Below, in pieces: positions 8,868-16,483 of a DNA stretch of 64,000 bases. The DNA lies in the NCBI RefSeq assembly GCF_002903145.1, contig NZ_PPDJ01000002.1, forward strand, positions 62,001-126,000, written 5' to 3'. Under the pieces are notes generated by a model. That model did not search any database, had not been told where the DNA came from, and saw only the letters and a list, made by a program, of their open reading frames with translations. This DNA comes from Halobacteriovorax sp. DA5. Lineage in GTDB: Bacteria > Bdellovibrionota > Bacteriovoracia > Bacteriovoracales > Bacteriovoracaceae. The position numbers were made by a program, and so were the translations under genes. Positions within the stretch are counted from its first letter, which is position 1. Each line of letters begins with the position of its first letter.

Positions 8868-10116
8868 GATACCAAATTCCAATATTTCGAGGGGACTCTA
8901 CTTCATTGAAGAATGCCATAAGTTTTGCTTCTTTGCCTCGCTCTTGTAACATGATAGCACGATCATAGAGAAGGTAAAGCTCAAGAGCACGGCCAAACTG
9001 CCAGCGAACAATATTGGCAAAGAAGAGCTTTTCTAATAACTCTTGATTTTTTGCATAGAGTTCATCAAGTTGCTGTGCTGTTAAATTAATTGGAATATTG
9101 TTTTCTGTTAGCTTTGAAATAGCGTATTCACTAAAGGATTTAGCATAGAGTCTTTTATGAGCATCACCAATTGAGATCACATCAATATCACTTCCTAGTA
9201 CACTATCAATGTAGATTTGAAGGCAATAGCGATAGTTCTTAACTTTTTTCTTTTGCTCGAATTCTTCGAGACTCATACTTTGATGGCCGCGAGTTGCCAA
9301 AGTTAAGCTATTACTCTCAAGCTCTAGTGGCCCAATTTCTTTTGCATAATTTGAAATATTAATATGCTTACTTGGTTCAAGTTTATTATAGCAACAACCA
9401 AAATTTAAAAGTCCACGTGTTTGATTTCTACTTGCCACCTGCATATGCTTAACCGCAAGAGAGCCACAAGTGTGAAGTCCTAGGGAGAAAGAATCATTAC
9501 AAAAAATACGCGCATTCTCATCTCCATCAAGATCAATACTAAAATCATGATTGATGAAGTTTACGTCTTTTGCCAGATCTGGCCTTGGATATTTTTTTAA
9601 ACGATTTTTTCCAATTTCTTGAAATTCACTATTAATATCAAGACTAATCATTTCCATACCAAAGTAGTGGGCAAGGGTGCGCGAAAGATGACCAACACCG
9701 CCACCAATATCAACAGTATGCTTAAAATCGCCTTCCTTATTTCTAAGTTTCTTAAGAAAATTTGCAATGATTAAAATTTCGTCTTGCTTCTTTCCCTTAA
9801 CCTTATTAAATGCCCAACTCGGAAGCTCATCTACGCCGCGAATGAGTTCTTCATCCACCGTTTCATAAACTTCATTTTCTCTAAGAGAGCATAGTAAAGT
9901 TTTTAAGGGGCCATCTTCTAATTTCGAGTAATCACGAAGACAGTCCATCTCATAGAGCTCTTCGTGAGTAAGCTTTTTTAGAGGTGTGAGGAATTCTTCA
10001 GGATACAGCTCGTCGATTTCTCCAGTGCGCCATGCTTGGAGAACTTCTCTTTGCCATAGCTTAGTGTATGGCCTTAAAATAGTGGCAAGATTAAAAAAAA
10101 GCTGCTGATAATTCAT
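8848..10116 (-). CDS. METTL25/RRNAD1-like SAM-dependent methyltransferase
   Basis: A protein of about 422 residues. The central domain has the SAM-binding motif DIGGGVGHLSRTLA followed by an acidic strand end (SLDIN). It also has the two sequences that mark the METTL25/METTL25B (Methyltransf_32) group: GLHTCGSLAVKHM and GCCYNKL. The upstream SWAFNKVKGKKQDEI segment corresponds to the M.PKK..E block of that family. This group is best known from eukaryotes. The substrate is not predictable here. Three ATGs are possible (10164, 10143, 10116) and none has a strong Shine-Dalgarno; the earliest would abut the divergent murD start, and I favour 10116 because recognisable protein begins there. Coupled to the SDR gene downstream. 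Confidence 0.75.
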   Translation of the reverse strand: MNYQQLFFNLATILRPYTKLWQREVLQAWRTGEIDELYPEEFLTPLKKLTHEELYEMDCLRDYSKLEDGPLKTLLCSLRENEVYETVDEELIRGVDELPSWAFNKVKGKKQDEILIIANFLKKLRNKEGDFKHTVDIGGGVGHLSRTLAHYFGMEMISLDINSEFQEIGKNRLKKYPRPDLAKDVNFINHDFSIDLDGDENARIFCNDSFSLGLHTCGSLAVKHMQVASRNQTRGLLNFGCCYNKLEPSKHINISNYAKEIGPLELESNSLTLATRGHQSMSLEEFEQKKKVKNYRYCLQIYIDSVLGSDIDVISIGDAHKRLYAKSFSEYAISKLTENNIPINLTAQQLDELYAKNQELLEKLFFANIVRWQFGRALELYLLYDRAIMLQERGKEAKLMAFFNEVESPRNIGIWYHERKQS

Positions 10117-10164
10117 GCACAGCAATGTAGCACTTTTATCCATATTTTGGAAGGTAATAGTCAT

Positions 10165-11475
10165 ATGATCATCAATGAATCGTTAAATAAGTATAATAAG
10201 ATAGCTGTTGTAGGCCTTGGGGTTTCTGGAGTTTCAGCACTTCGCTTGCTGGCCTTTCTAGGTAAGGATATTTATTTAGTTAATCAAGGACCTGTTGATA
10301 AGTGGCCGGCCTTTGAAGATTCGACGTGTATTAAGGCGAGACTTCCTCAAGATGAAGCTGCCGATATGCTAGGGGAGATGGATCTGATTATTCTCTCACC
10401 GGGGATGTCTAAGGAGTTGCCATTATTTTCAAAAGCATCATGCCCAATTTGGTGTGAAATTGAACTTGCTTATAAATTTGCTGATGCACCAATTCTTGGA
10501 GTGACAGGAACAAATGGTAAGACAACAGTCGTCTCTTTCCTTGAAGAATGTGGCAAGCAGGATCCAACTGGTGAATACTTTGTTGGTGGTAATATTGGAA
10601 CACCATTTTGTGACTATATCTATGAGCGCATGAGTGGAGAGCGTGAACCGGCCCAAGGTATAATTCTAGAGCTTTCAAGTTTTCAACTAAATCTCATTGA
10701 AGAATTTCAGTGTGATGTTGCAGGAATCTTAAACCTTACTTTCAGCCACGGTGAACGCTATGATGATCTAAGATCATATGCACTGGATAAATTCGAAATC
10801 TTTAAGAATATGGCCAATGAAGGAATCGGATTCTTACCGAATAATTTAGAAGTAAAAAATGAATTCCCAATTCGCAACGAGCATCAACTTGATCTCTCAA
10901 TTGCTAAGGTTAAAGAAGAGCTTTCTGAGGTTATTGATATTGATTCACTTAAAATCTACGGTGAACACAATCTCGTCAATACATACTTTGTCTATCTTAT
11001 GTGGGATGCCTTTACTGGCAATATCAAGGCATTTCAAAATGCCTGTGAAGTCTTTAGTGGTGTGGAATACCGCTTGCAGATGATAAGACACACGCAAGAA
11101 GGACGCTATTTCTTTAATGATGCCAAGTCCACAAATTGGGAGGCAACTCTTACGGCCTTAAACGGTGTGAAGGGGCTAGGGGAAGTTGAGTTAATTATTG
11201 GTGGCCAGCTTCGTGGTCATGGTGATAACCAGCTTGAGAAGCTTCTTCCTTTTAAAAGTCAGATTAAGAAGATTCTCTTCTTTGGTGAATCTGGAAAGGT
11301 TCTAAGTGAATCGAATTTTGAAATTGAATCTGAGTATTTTGAAAATTTGGATGAGATTTTTAAAGCAGGCTTTAGTGCAAGTGTCGTTCTATTTTCTCCG
11401 GCGTTTCCTTCTTTTGATCAGTATGCAAATTACGTCAAAAGAGGAGAGCACTTTACGAAATTAGCACTTACTTAA
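10165..11475 (+). CDS. murD: UDP-N-acetylmuramoyl-L-alanine--D-glutamate ligase (MurD)
   Basis: A protein of 436 residues. Domain 1 is Rossmann-like (AVVGLGVSGVSALRLL). The central ligase domain carries the Mur ATP-binding loop GVTGTNGKTTV and the ELSSFQL segment with the conserved Ser-Ser-Phe-Gln. The C-terminal domain has the YFNDAKSTNWEAT motif (DSKATN in other MurDs) and the GG..RG.D-like GGQLRGHGDN. It adds D-glutamate to UDP-MurNAc-L-Ala in the cytoplasm during peptidoglycan synthesis. The ATG at 10165 has a GGAAGG Shine-Dalgarno ending 10 bases before it. It stands alone, outside an mra/dcw cluster, and is divergent from the methyltransferase. Confidence 0.95.
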   Translation: MIINESLNKYNKIAVVGLGVSGVSALRLLAFLGKDIYLVNQGPVDKWPAFEDSTCIKARLPQDEAADMLGEMDLIILSPGMSKELPLFSKASCPIWCEIELAYKFADAPILGVTGTNGKTTVVSFLEECGKQDPTGEYFVGGNIGTPFCDYIYERMSGEREPAQGIILELSSFQLNLIEEFQCDVAGILNLTFSHGERYDDLRSYALDKFEIFKNMANEGIGFLPNNLEVKNEFPIRNEHQLDLSIAKVKEELSEVIDIDSLKIYGEHNLVNTYFVYLMWDAFTGNIKAFQNACEVFSGVEYRLQMIRHTQEGRYFFNDAKSTNWEATLTALNGVKGLGEVELIIGGQLRGHGDNQLEKLLPFKSQIKKILFFGESGKVLSESNFEIESEYFENLDEIFKAGFSASVVLFSPAFPSFDQYANYVKRGEHFTKLALT

Positions 11476-11590
11476 GAACTGAAATTGTTACTTTTTGTGA
11501 CTTGGAATCCCTCATATTATCTGCAACAGCAATCTTAAATAAGAAAATAATGAGAATTCCAATAATAAACTTACCTGACTTTGATTCCAT
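11468..11590 (-). CDS. Possible 40-residue secreted or membrane peptide
   Basis: A short frame, ATG at 11590 to TAA at 11468, encodes a basic start, a strongly hydrophobic core (FIIGILIIFLFKIAVA) and a polar tail, which is the layout of a signal peptide or single-helix membrane peptide. It overlaps the last 8 bases of the convergent murD and follows the matrixin gene on the same strand. No Shine-Dalgarno is visible, so it could be chance. No family recognised. Confidence 0.3.
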   Translation of the reverse strand: MESKSGKFIIGILIIFLFKIAVADNMRDSKSQKVTISVLK

Positions 11591-11641
11591 AATGTGATTA
11601 TCGGTACTTAGTGATAATACTTTAGTAAATATTATCTTTTG

Positions 11642-12481
11642 TTAATAAATTTTTGCTTGCGCAAATCTCTTTGTTGAAACTAAGACCAATAATAGCATGC
11701 ACAGCCCTGCGATCAAGGCGGCGGAATCCTTTGCTGGCGGGTGTTCAGAAAATTCCGTACTTATCTTTTTCTCAATATCCTCATAAATATGGCCATCATA
11801 CTTGGCACTATCTTTTATCGGTGCAATTGAGCCACACATTGGTATTTGTTCCTTAGGATAAAGGTAAGTGGCACCATCCCAATCGTCTTGCCCAATCGTT
11901 TCTCTACCTGTGAGGTTTCTAAAGTACATAAGTGAGCTTTCTTTTGAAGAGTGGCCAAGGCCAAAGGCATGTCCGATTTCATGGGCAAAAAGAGCAATCT
12001 TCTGGGCCCTTGTCTGGTCGTTGTAGCGAGTTCCTGCAATGTCATTTAGGCCAATGACAGAGCCTTGGATAACTGTTCCGTTTAGATTATTTGGTAGTGT
12101 TACAGCTAAAATTCCTGTGGAAGTAAAAACTGTATTATTACTATTACAAACGATCAGAATCTGTGTGTTAGTACTTGGTACTTGGCTGACACAACCAGCT
12201 TCTCCTGCAGCACAGATTTGTTCAGTTGTATAATCATTGTTAACCGTTAAGATATCGCCACCTTTTAGGTGTAAACTACTTGTCGCAATCTTATTCCAAT
12301 ATTCACTAACTGCAATCTCTACCATATCCATGATTTCATCAGCAGAGTCTGTAATATTTGCGCAAGCATTATCCGCTATATCGACACGAATTTCTGGACT
12401 TGCAAAGCGAATAGGAATATTTGCGTTGATCGTAAATGCTAAGGTGTATGTTGAAAGAAGTAAGCTTATTATAAATTTCAT
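11642..12481 (-). CDS. Matrixin-type zinc metalloprotease with C-terminal membrane anchor
   Basis: A protein of 279 residues. A signal peptide (about 1-20) precedes a metzincin domain with HEIGHAFGLGH at 167-177 (three zinc His and the catalytic Glu) and a Met-turn Met at 185 (SSLMYF). After the catalytic domain a linker leads to a hydrophobic segment near the C-terminus (LIAGLCMLLLVLVS) ending in a few basic residues, suggesting the protease is held in a membrane. There are five or more cysteines in the mature part. Its ATG overlaps the stop of the upstream barrel-like gene (TAATG), so expression of the two is coupled. Substrate unknown; predation or envelope remodelling is speculation. Confidence 0.88.
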   Translation of the reverse strand: MKFIISLLLSTYTLAFTINANIPIRFASPEIRVDIADNACANITDSADEIMDMVEIAVSEYWNKIATSSLHLKGGDILTVNNDYTTEQICAAGEAGCVSQVPSTNTQILIVCNSNNTVFTSTGILAVTLPNNLNGTVIQGSVIGLNDIAGTRYNDQTRAQKIALFAHEIGHAFGLGHSSKESSLMYFRNLTGRETIGQDDWDGATYLYPKEQIPMCGSIAPIKDSAKYDGHIYEDIEKKISTEFSEHPPAKDSAALIAGLCMLLLVLVSTKRFAQAKIY

Positions 12482-13083
12482 TAGTTATTTCCAAAAGTAT
12501 AGTTAAGAGATAATGCATAACTAAATGCGCGCTCATCACCATCTTCAAGGTTGAAGACGCTTAATTGTCCATTTACAAAGTAAGTCTTATTGAAGAGATA
12601 ATCTGCACCAAGAATGACAATATTATTAACTGCTGTTTGGTAATCATCCGGTGTGTAGAATTGTTGTGTTGATGTTCCATTGCCAAGAGTTTGCATTTTT
12701 CCATCCATTGCTGTGTAGGTAAAGAAAATACCAACTCCTGCTTGTACTCTAAAGCTTTGATTGAAGGTGTGTTCGATAAGTGCATGAATCCAAAGGTTTG
12801 TAACAGTTACTGCACTATCTTCACTCGATTTTGGAAGAGTTAAACCTGTTTCAATATTTAGCTTTTTTTCCCAAGCAATATCTGTGCGATAATTGGCCCT
12901 GATAAATGGATTGAAAGTGAAGTAATTTCTCCCGCCATCAATATCGTTTTGAATTTTACCGACGTATTTCGTCAAATTCCCAAATCCAAGTGAGAACTCG
13001 CCAGGAATATTAAGTTCCTTTGCCTTTATAGAAAATGGAAGTATGCATATAATGCACAGAAGTAAAGAATGGGCTGCTTTCAT
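12481..13083 (-). CDS. Secreted protein, probably small outer-membrane beta-barrel
   Basis: A protein of 200 residues with a clear signal peptide ending around SIKA-K. The mature part is rich in alternating hydrophobic/polar strands with aromatic ends (FSLGFGNLTKYVG, YFTFNPFIRANYRTD, FRVQAGVGIFFTY) and finishes ALSLNYTFGNN, close to the terminal beta-signal of outer-membrane barrels although the last residue is Asn rather than Phe. No named family is recognised. It is the first gene of a two-gene unit with the matrixin, joined by a TAATG overlap, so the two may work together at the cell surface. Confidence 0.65.
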   Translation of the reverse strand: MKAAHSLLLCIICILPFSIKAKELNIPGEFSLGFGNLTKYVGKIQNDIDGGRNYFTFNPFIRANYRTDIAWEKKLNIETGLTLPKSSEDSAVTVTNLWIHALIEHTFNQSFRVQAGVGIFFTYTAMDGKMQTLGNGTSTQQFYTPDDYQTAVNNIVILGADYLFNKTYFVNGQLSVFNLEDGDERAFSYALSLNYTFGNN

Positions 13084-13095
13084 GTAATAATTGTT

Positions 13096-13124
13096 AAGAA
13101 GTTTTCAAGCTTTGACAACTTCTT
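13096..13124. promoter_or_regulatory. Imperfect palindrome in the divergent barrel-protein/serC region
   Basis: AAGAAGTT (13096-13103) faces AACTTCTT (13117-13124), with inner TCAA/TTGA also inverted and one mismatch between. It lies 13 bases above the barrel gene start and 72 above serC, a position suited to a shared operator or a leader hairpin. No regulator is identified. Confidence 0.35.
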
Positions 13125-13196
13125 ATTTGTTTTCAAATACTGGCATTTTATTTAAAATGCCAAGAGATTTAAAGAAACTTAAAAAGGATTTTAAAT

Positions 13197-14327
13197 ATGT
13201 TCGAAAATTATAAGATACCTAATGAATTAATTCCTAGTGATCCACGCTTTGGTGTTGGGCCATCTCTTGTTCCAACTGAATTTGTTCAAAGACTTGCTGA
13301 TACAAAAGCAACGCTACTTGGGACTTCTCACAGAAAACCGGCAGTGAAAAATCTTGTAAAAGAAGTACAAGAGGGATTAAAAAATTTCTACAACTTACCT
13401 GAAGGTTATGAAGTCGTTTTAGGAAACGGTGGAGCAACTTTTCTTTTCGATATGATCGGTCTTGGTCTCGTTAATAAAAAAAGTGTTCACTACACATGTG
13501 GTGAATTCTCAAATAAATGGTTTAAGTCACATCATGCAATTCCATGGATTGAAGCGCAGGAAATTGCAAGTGAGTATGGCCAAGGTTGTGAGCCACAAGG
13601 CTCAGATGCTCATGCTGATGCTGACATGATTTGTTTTACTCTTAATGAAACTTCTACAGGTGTTCAAACGACGACAATCCCAAGTGTTAATGATGAGACA
13701 CTTGTCGCTGTGGATGCAACAAGTGGTGCAGGACAAATTCCTCTTGATCTAACTAAAGTAGACTGCTATTTCTTTTCACCGCAAAAAGTTTTCGCATCTG
13801 AAGGTGGTCTCTTTGTCGCTATTATGTCACCGAAAGCACTAAAGCGTGCTGCAGAGATTGCAAAGACTGATCGCTATATTCCTGGTATTATGGATTGGAC
13901 TGTTGCTATTGATAACTCTCTTAAAAATCAAACTTATAATACACCAAGTATCTCAACTCTTTTCTACTTAAATGAGCAGGTAAAGCTTATGAATTCTCAA
14001 GGCGGAGAAAAGAATGCAGTAGAACTTGCACGCAAGAAAGCTGATATGATTTACGGCTGGGCAAAGGAAGAAAGCTTTCTTGAGGCATACGTTTCTGATG
14101 AGAAGTATCGTTCAACTTCTGTTGCGACGATTAATATCGATGATAAGTATGAAGCTGCAGCACTCATTAAAGTACTTGAGCAACAAAATGCAGTTAACGG
14201 AATTGATTCGTACAGAAAGTTAGGAAAGAATCAGTTTAGAATTTCTCTTTTCCATAATGTGAAATTTGAAGATCTACAAAAGCTAACCAAAATTATTTCA
14301 AGCGCTGTTAATCAAGCAAATAATTAA
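13197..14327 (+). CDS. serC: Phosphoserine aminotransferase, mycobacterial-type (SerC)
   Basis: A PLP enzyme of 376 residues that converts 3-phosphohydroxypyruvate and glutamate to phosphoserine in serine synthesis. The whole length follows the variant known from Mycobacterium tuberculosis rather than the E. coli form: start IPNELIPSDPRFGVGPS, then LLGTSHRKPAVKNLV, GNGGATFL, NETSTGV, DATSGAG, YFFSPQK (the Lys is the Schiff-base residue), ENSLKNQTYNTP-like NSLKNQTYNTP and YRKLGKNQFRIS. Intact, no frameshift. It is a single gene with a terminator just after it, so probably its own unit. Presence of the mycobacterial-type enzyme in a proteobacterial-like genome suggests an old transfer or an under-sampled branch. 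Confidence 0.93.
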   Translation: MFENYKIPNELIPSDPRFGVGPSLVPTEFVQRLADTKATLLGTSHRKPAVKNLVKEVQEGLKNFYNLPEGYEVVLGNGGATFLFDMIGLGLVNKKSVHYTCGEFSNKWFKSHHAIPWIEAQEIASEYGQGCEPQGSDAHADADMICFTLNETSTGVQTTTIPSVNDETLVAVDATSGAGQIPLDLTKVDCYFFSPQKVFASEGGLFVAIMSPKALKRAAEIAKTDRYIPGIMDWTVAIDNSLKNQTYNTPSISTLFYLNEQVKLMNSQGGEKNAVELARKKADMIYGWAKEESFLEAYVSDEKYRSTSVATINIDDKYEAAALIKVLEQQNAVNGIDSYRKLGKNQFRISLFHNVKFEDLQKLTKIISSAVNQANN

Positions 14328-14340
14328 TTAATAAAGAAAA

Positions 14341-14366
14341 GGGAGTACTAAGTGCTCCTTTTTTAT
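14341..14366. terminator. Intrinsic terminator after serC, usable in both directions
   Basis: GGAGTAC (14342-14348) pairs with GTGCTCC (14352-14358), one G-U pair and a TAA loop, followed by TTTTTTATTT. On the - strand the hairpin is followed by CTTTTCTTTATT, so it can also end the protease gene. Confidence 0.85.
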
Positions 14367-15193
14367 TTCAAAGAAATCGCTCTTAGATCAATTGACATGG
14401 ATGAGTTAGTGTAAAACTCTAAGTAATCGCTTCCTAGGTTATCCCAAATCTCTTGTGTTGATAGAGGATTCTTTCTATTTTGATCAGCTACACCAAAGAA
14501 GAGTCCGATGATCTCTCCTGTATCTCGATTCATAATAGCACTTCCGGAATCTCCGGATTGAGCATCGCAGGCAGTAAAGAAAACATCTCTTACCTTATCC
14601 TTGTTGAATCTAATATCCATATTCCCTGTAAGATAAATGCAGTCAGTATCTTGTGCTATCTTAGCATCATATCTTCTCAGATCGGCCTTGCCACCACCAA
14701 AACCAACAGTTACGAGAGGATCTCCAGCTACAGGATTTGAAAATTTAGTATTAAGCGTTGGAAGTTCTGAGAGAAAGTTTAGTTTCTCACTTTTCTTAAT
14801 TCGAAAGTAAAGATAATCGCTACCTGATTTAATTGTGCCTATGCTTATAACACCATCACACTTTGCTACTATCTTATTGTGGTCTTCATTAATGAGTAAA
14901 AGGGAGGATTCGCTACATTCTTTCTCGCCACTTATTACGTGATAATTAGTGAGAAAGATATAATGTTCAAGTTCTTCTTGGTAAAGAAAAGCAGTTCCAA
15001 TTTTTCTCTTTATTTTGTTAACGACCTTGGCGGTACGAAGAACTAAGCTCTTTGTGTTTGTATCAAGTGTTTGAAAGAGCTTCTTTGTAACCCTTGGCCT
15101 ACTCCATTCATCTCCACCAACGTAGCGTTTGGCCATTGTTAGATTAGAAAGCAATATCAATGTAAGTATAAGAATTATCTTGATCTTCCCCAT
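14363..15193 (-). CDS. Secreted trypsin-like serine protease
   Basis: A protein of 276 residues with a signal peptide (about 1-21). A chymotrypsin-fold catalytic triad can be placed: His85 in LTNYHVISG, Asp126 in SGSDYLYF and Ser216 in AQSGDSGSAI. The GTAFLY segment before the His is the usual first beta-strand. Four or more cysteines could form disulfides, in keeping with export and with the DsbA/DsbB pair elsewhere in the window. It resembles the V8/S1-like trypsin_2 proteases of bacteria. Target unknown. It converges on serC through a shared terminator. Confidence 0.85.
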   Translation of the reverse strand: MGKIKIILILTLILLSNLTMAKRYVGGDEWSRPRVTKKLFQTLDTNTKSLVLRTAKVVNKIKRKIGTAFLYQEELEHYIFLTNYHVISGEKECSESSLLLINEDHNKIVAKCDGVISIGTIKSGSDYLYFRIKKSEKLNFLSELPTLNTKFSNPVAGDPLVTVGFGGGKADLRRYDAKIAQDTDCIYLTGNMDIRFNKDKVRDVFFTACDAQSGDSGSAIMNRDTGEIIGLFFGVADQNRKNPLSTQEIWDNLGSDYLEFYTNSSMSIDLRAISLK

Positions 15194-15249
15194 AGTAGGG
15201 TTTTAGCTTAGATTATTTTTTGGGTCTAGAAATGTGAAAAGTTTATAAG

Positions 15250-15272
15250 AAAAAGGGACACCGAAATGTCCC
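15250..15272 (-). terminator. Intrinsic terminator of tgt
   Basis: GGGACA (15255-15260) pairs with TGTCCC (15267-15272); on the - strand the stem is followed at once by TTTTTC. It lies 18 bases beyond the tgt stop. Confidence 0.8.
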
Positions 15273-15290
15273 TCTATATGGTTTTATTTT

Positions 15291-16436
15291 TTAGTTTTTA
15301 GCACCATCATCTTTATTGTAATTTTTTAAAAATTCAGTTTTCCACTCGTTGTAGCGATTATCTAAAATTGCTTCACGAGCTTCTTCTGCCATATTCTTAT
15401 AGAATTCAATATTGTGCATTGTCGCTAGAACTTGTCCTAGGATCTCATTTGAATCAAAAAGGTGCTTAACATATGCACGAGTGAAGTTCTGGCAACAGTA
15501 ACACTTACAATTTGGCTCAATAGGGAAGAAGTCACGACGATAGTTCTTGTGACGAATTCTAATCTTTCCACGTTTCGTAAATAGCGTTCCACCACGTGCA
15601 AATTTTGTTGGAATGATACAGTCACTCATATCAATTCCGTATTCCCAGATCATACATAGGTCTTCTGGATTACCAACGCCCATAACGTAGCGTGGTTTAT
15701 CTTTTGGCATCTTAGGCCCTGTGTACTTAACGATTTTTTCCATAAGCTCAGGCCCTTCTCCTACGGATACACCACCAATGGCATAACCTGGAAGGTCGCG
15801 CTTAACAAGTTCATCAAGACACTCATCTCTATAATCATCGTATGTAGAACCTTGGATAATACCAAAAAGGGCCTGCTTTGGATTTGTCCAAGCATCAATA
15901 CAACGATCTAGCCAGCGGTGAGTACGATCGATTGAATTCTTTGTATACTCGCGTGTCGCTGGGTATGGAATACACTCATCAAAGGCCATCATGATATCTG
16001 ATCCAAGCTCTTGTTGGATTTGAATTGATGTCTCTGGAGAGAGCATAATTGATTTACCTTTATGGTCCTTAAACTCAGCTCCTTCTTCTTTAATGGCCTT
16101 TCTTTGAAGTGAGAAAACCTGGAATCCGCCTGAGTCTGTAAGAATTGGACGATCCCAATTCATAAACTTATGTAGTCCACCTGCTTTTTCAACCAGTTTT
16201 GAACCTGGTGATAAGTGAAGGTGGTACGTATTTGAAAGAATAATTTTAGTGTCCAGATCCTTTAGGAAGTTTGGTGGTAGTGCTTTAATTGCACCGTGCG
16301 TACCAACTGGCATAAATACTGGAGTTGGAATTTCACCATGAGGAGTAGTGATAACACCTGCTCTTGCTCCTGAATTCTTATCTTCGTGGACAACTTTGAA
16401 TTTGAAGTGTTCTTTGACTTGATCTTGAATGCGCAT
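15291..16436 (-). CDS. tgt: Queuine/preQ1 tRNA-guanine transglycosylase (Tgt)
   Basis: A protein of 381 residues with all Tgt landmarks: MPVGTHGAIKALPP, SNTYHLHLSPG, the active-site DSGGFQVFSL, GIIQGSTYDD, GGVSVGEG, the MGVGNPEDL turn, the second catalytic Asp in DCIIPTKFARGG, and the zinc site C-K-C-Y-C-C...H in NCKCYCCQNFTRAYVKHLF. It exchanges guanine-34 of GUN-anticodon tRNAs for preQ1 in bacteria, the committed step of queuosine formation. QueE (25.2 kb) and QueF (39.1 kb) in this window make two upstream steps. It is preceded closely (47 bases) by the 3' end of a large membrane protein gene on the same strand. Confidence 0.97.
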   Translation of the reverse strand: MRIQDQVKEHFKFKVVHEDKNSGARAGVITTPHGEIPTPVFMPVGTHGAIKALPPNFLKDLDTKIILSNTYHLHLSPGSKLVEKAGGLHKFMNWDRPILTDSGGFQVFSLQRKAIKEEGAEFKDHKGKSIMLSPETSIQIQQELGSDIMMAFDECIPYPATREYTKNSIDRTHRWLDRCIDAWTNPKQALFGIIQGSTYDDYRDECLDELVKRDLPGYAIGGVSVGEGPELMEKIVKYTGPKMPKDKPRYVMGVGNPEDLCMIWEYGIDMSDCIIPTKFARGGTLFTKRGKIRIRHKNYRRDFFPIEPNCKCYCCQNFTRAYVKHLFDSNEILGQVLATMHNIEFYKNMAEEAREAILDNRYNEWKTEFLKNYNKDDGAKN

Positions 16437-16483
16437 AGATCACCCTTTGTCGTAACTCGACTGTTGAAATATTTCTACTAACT

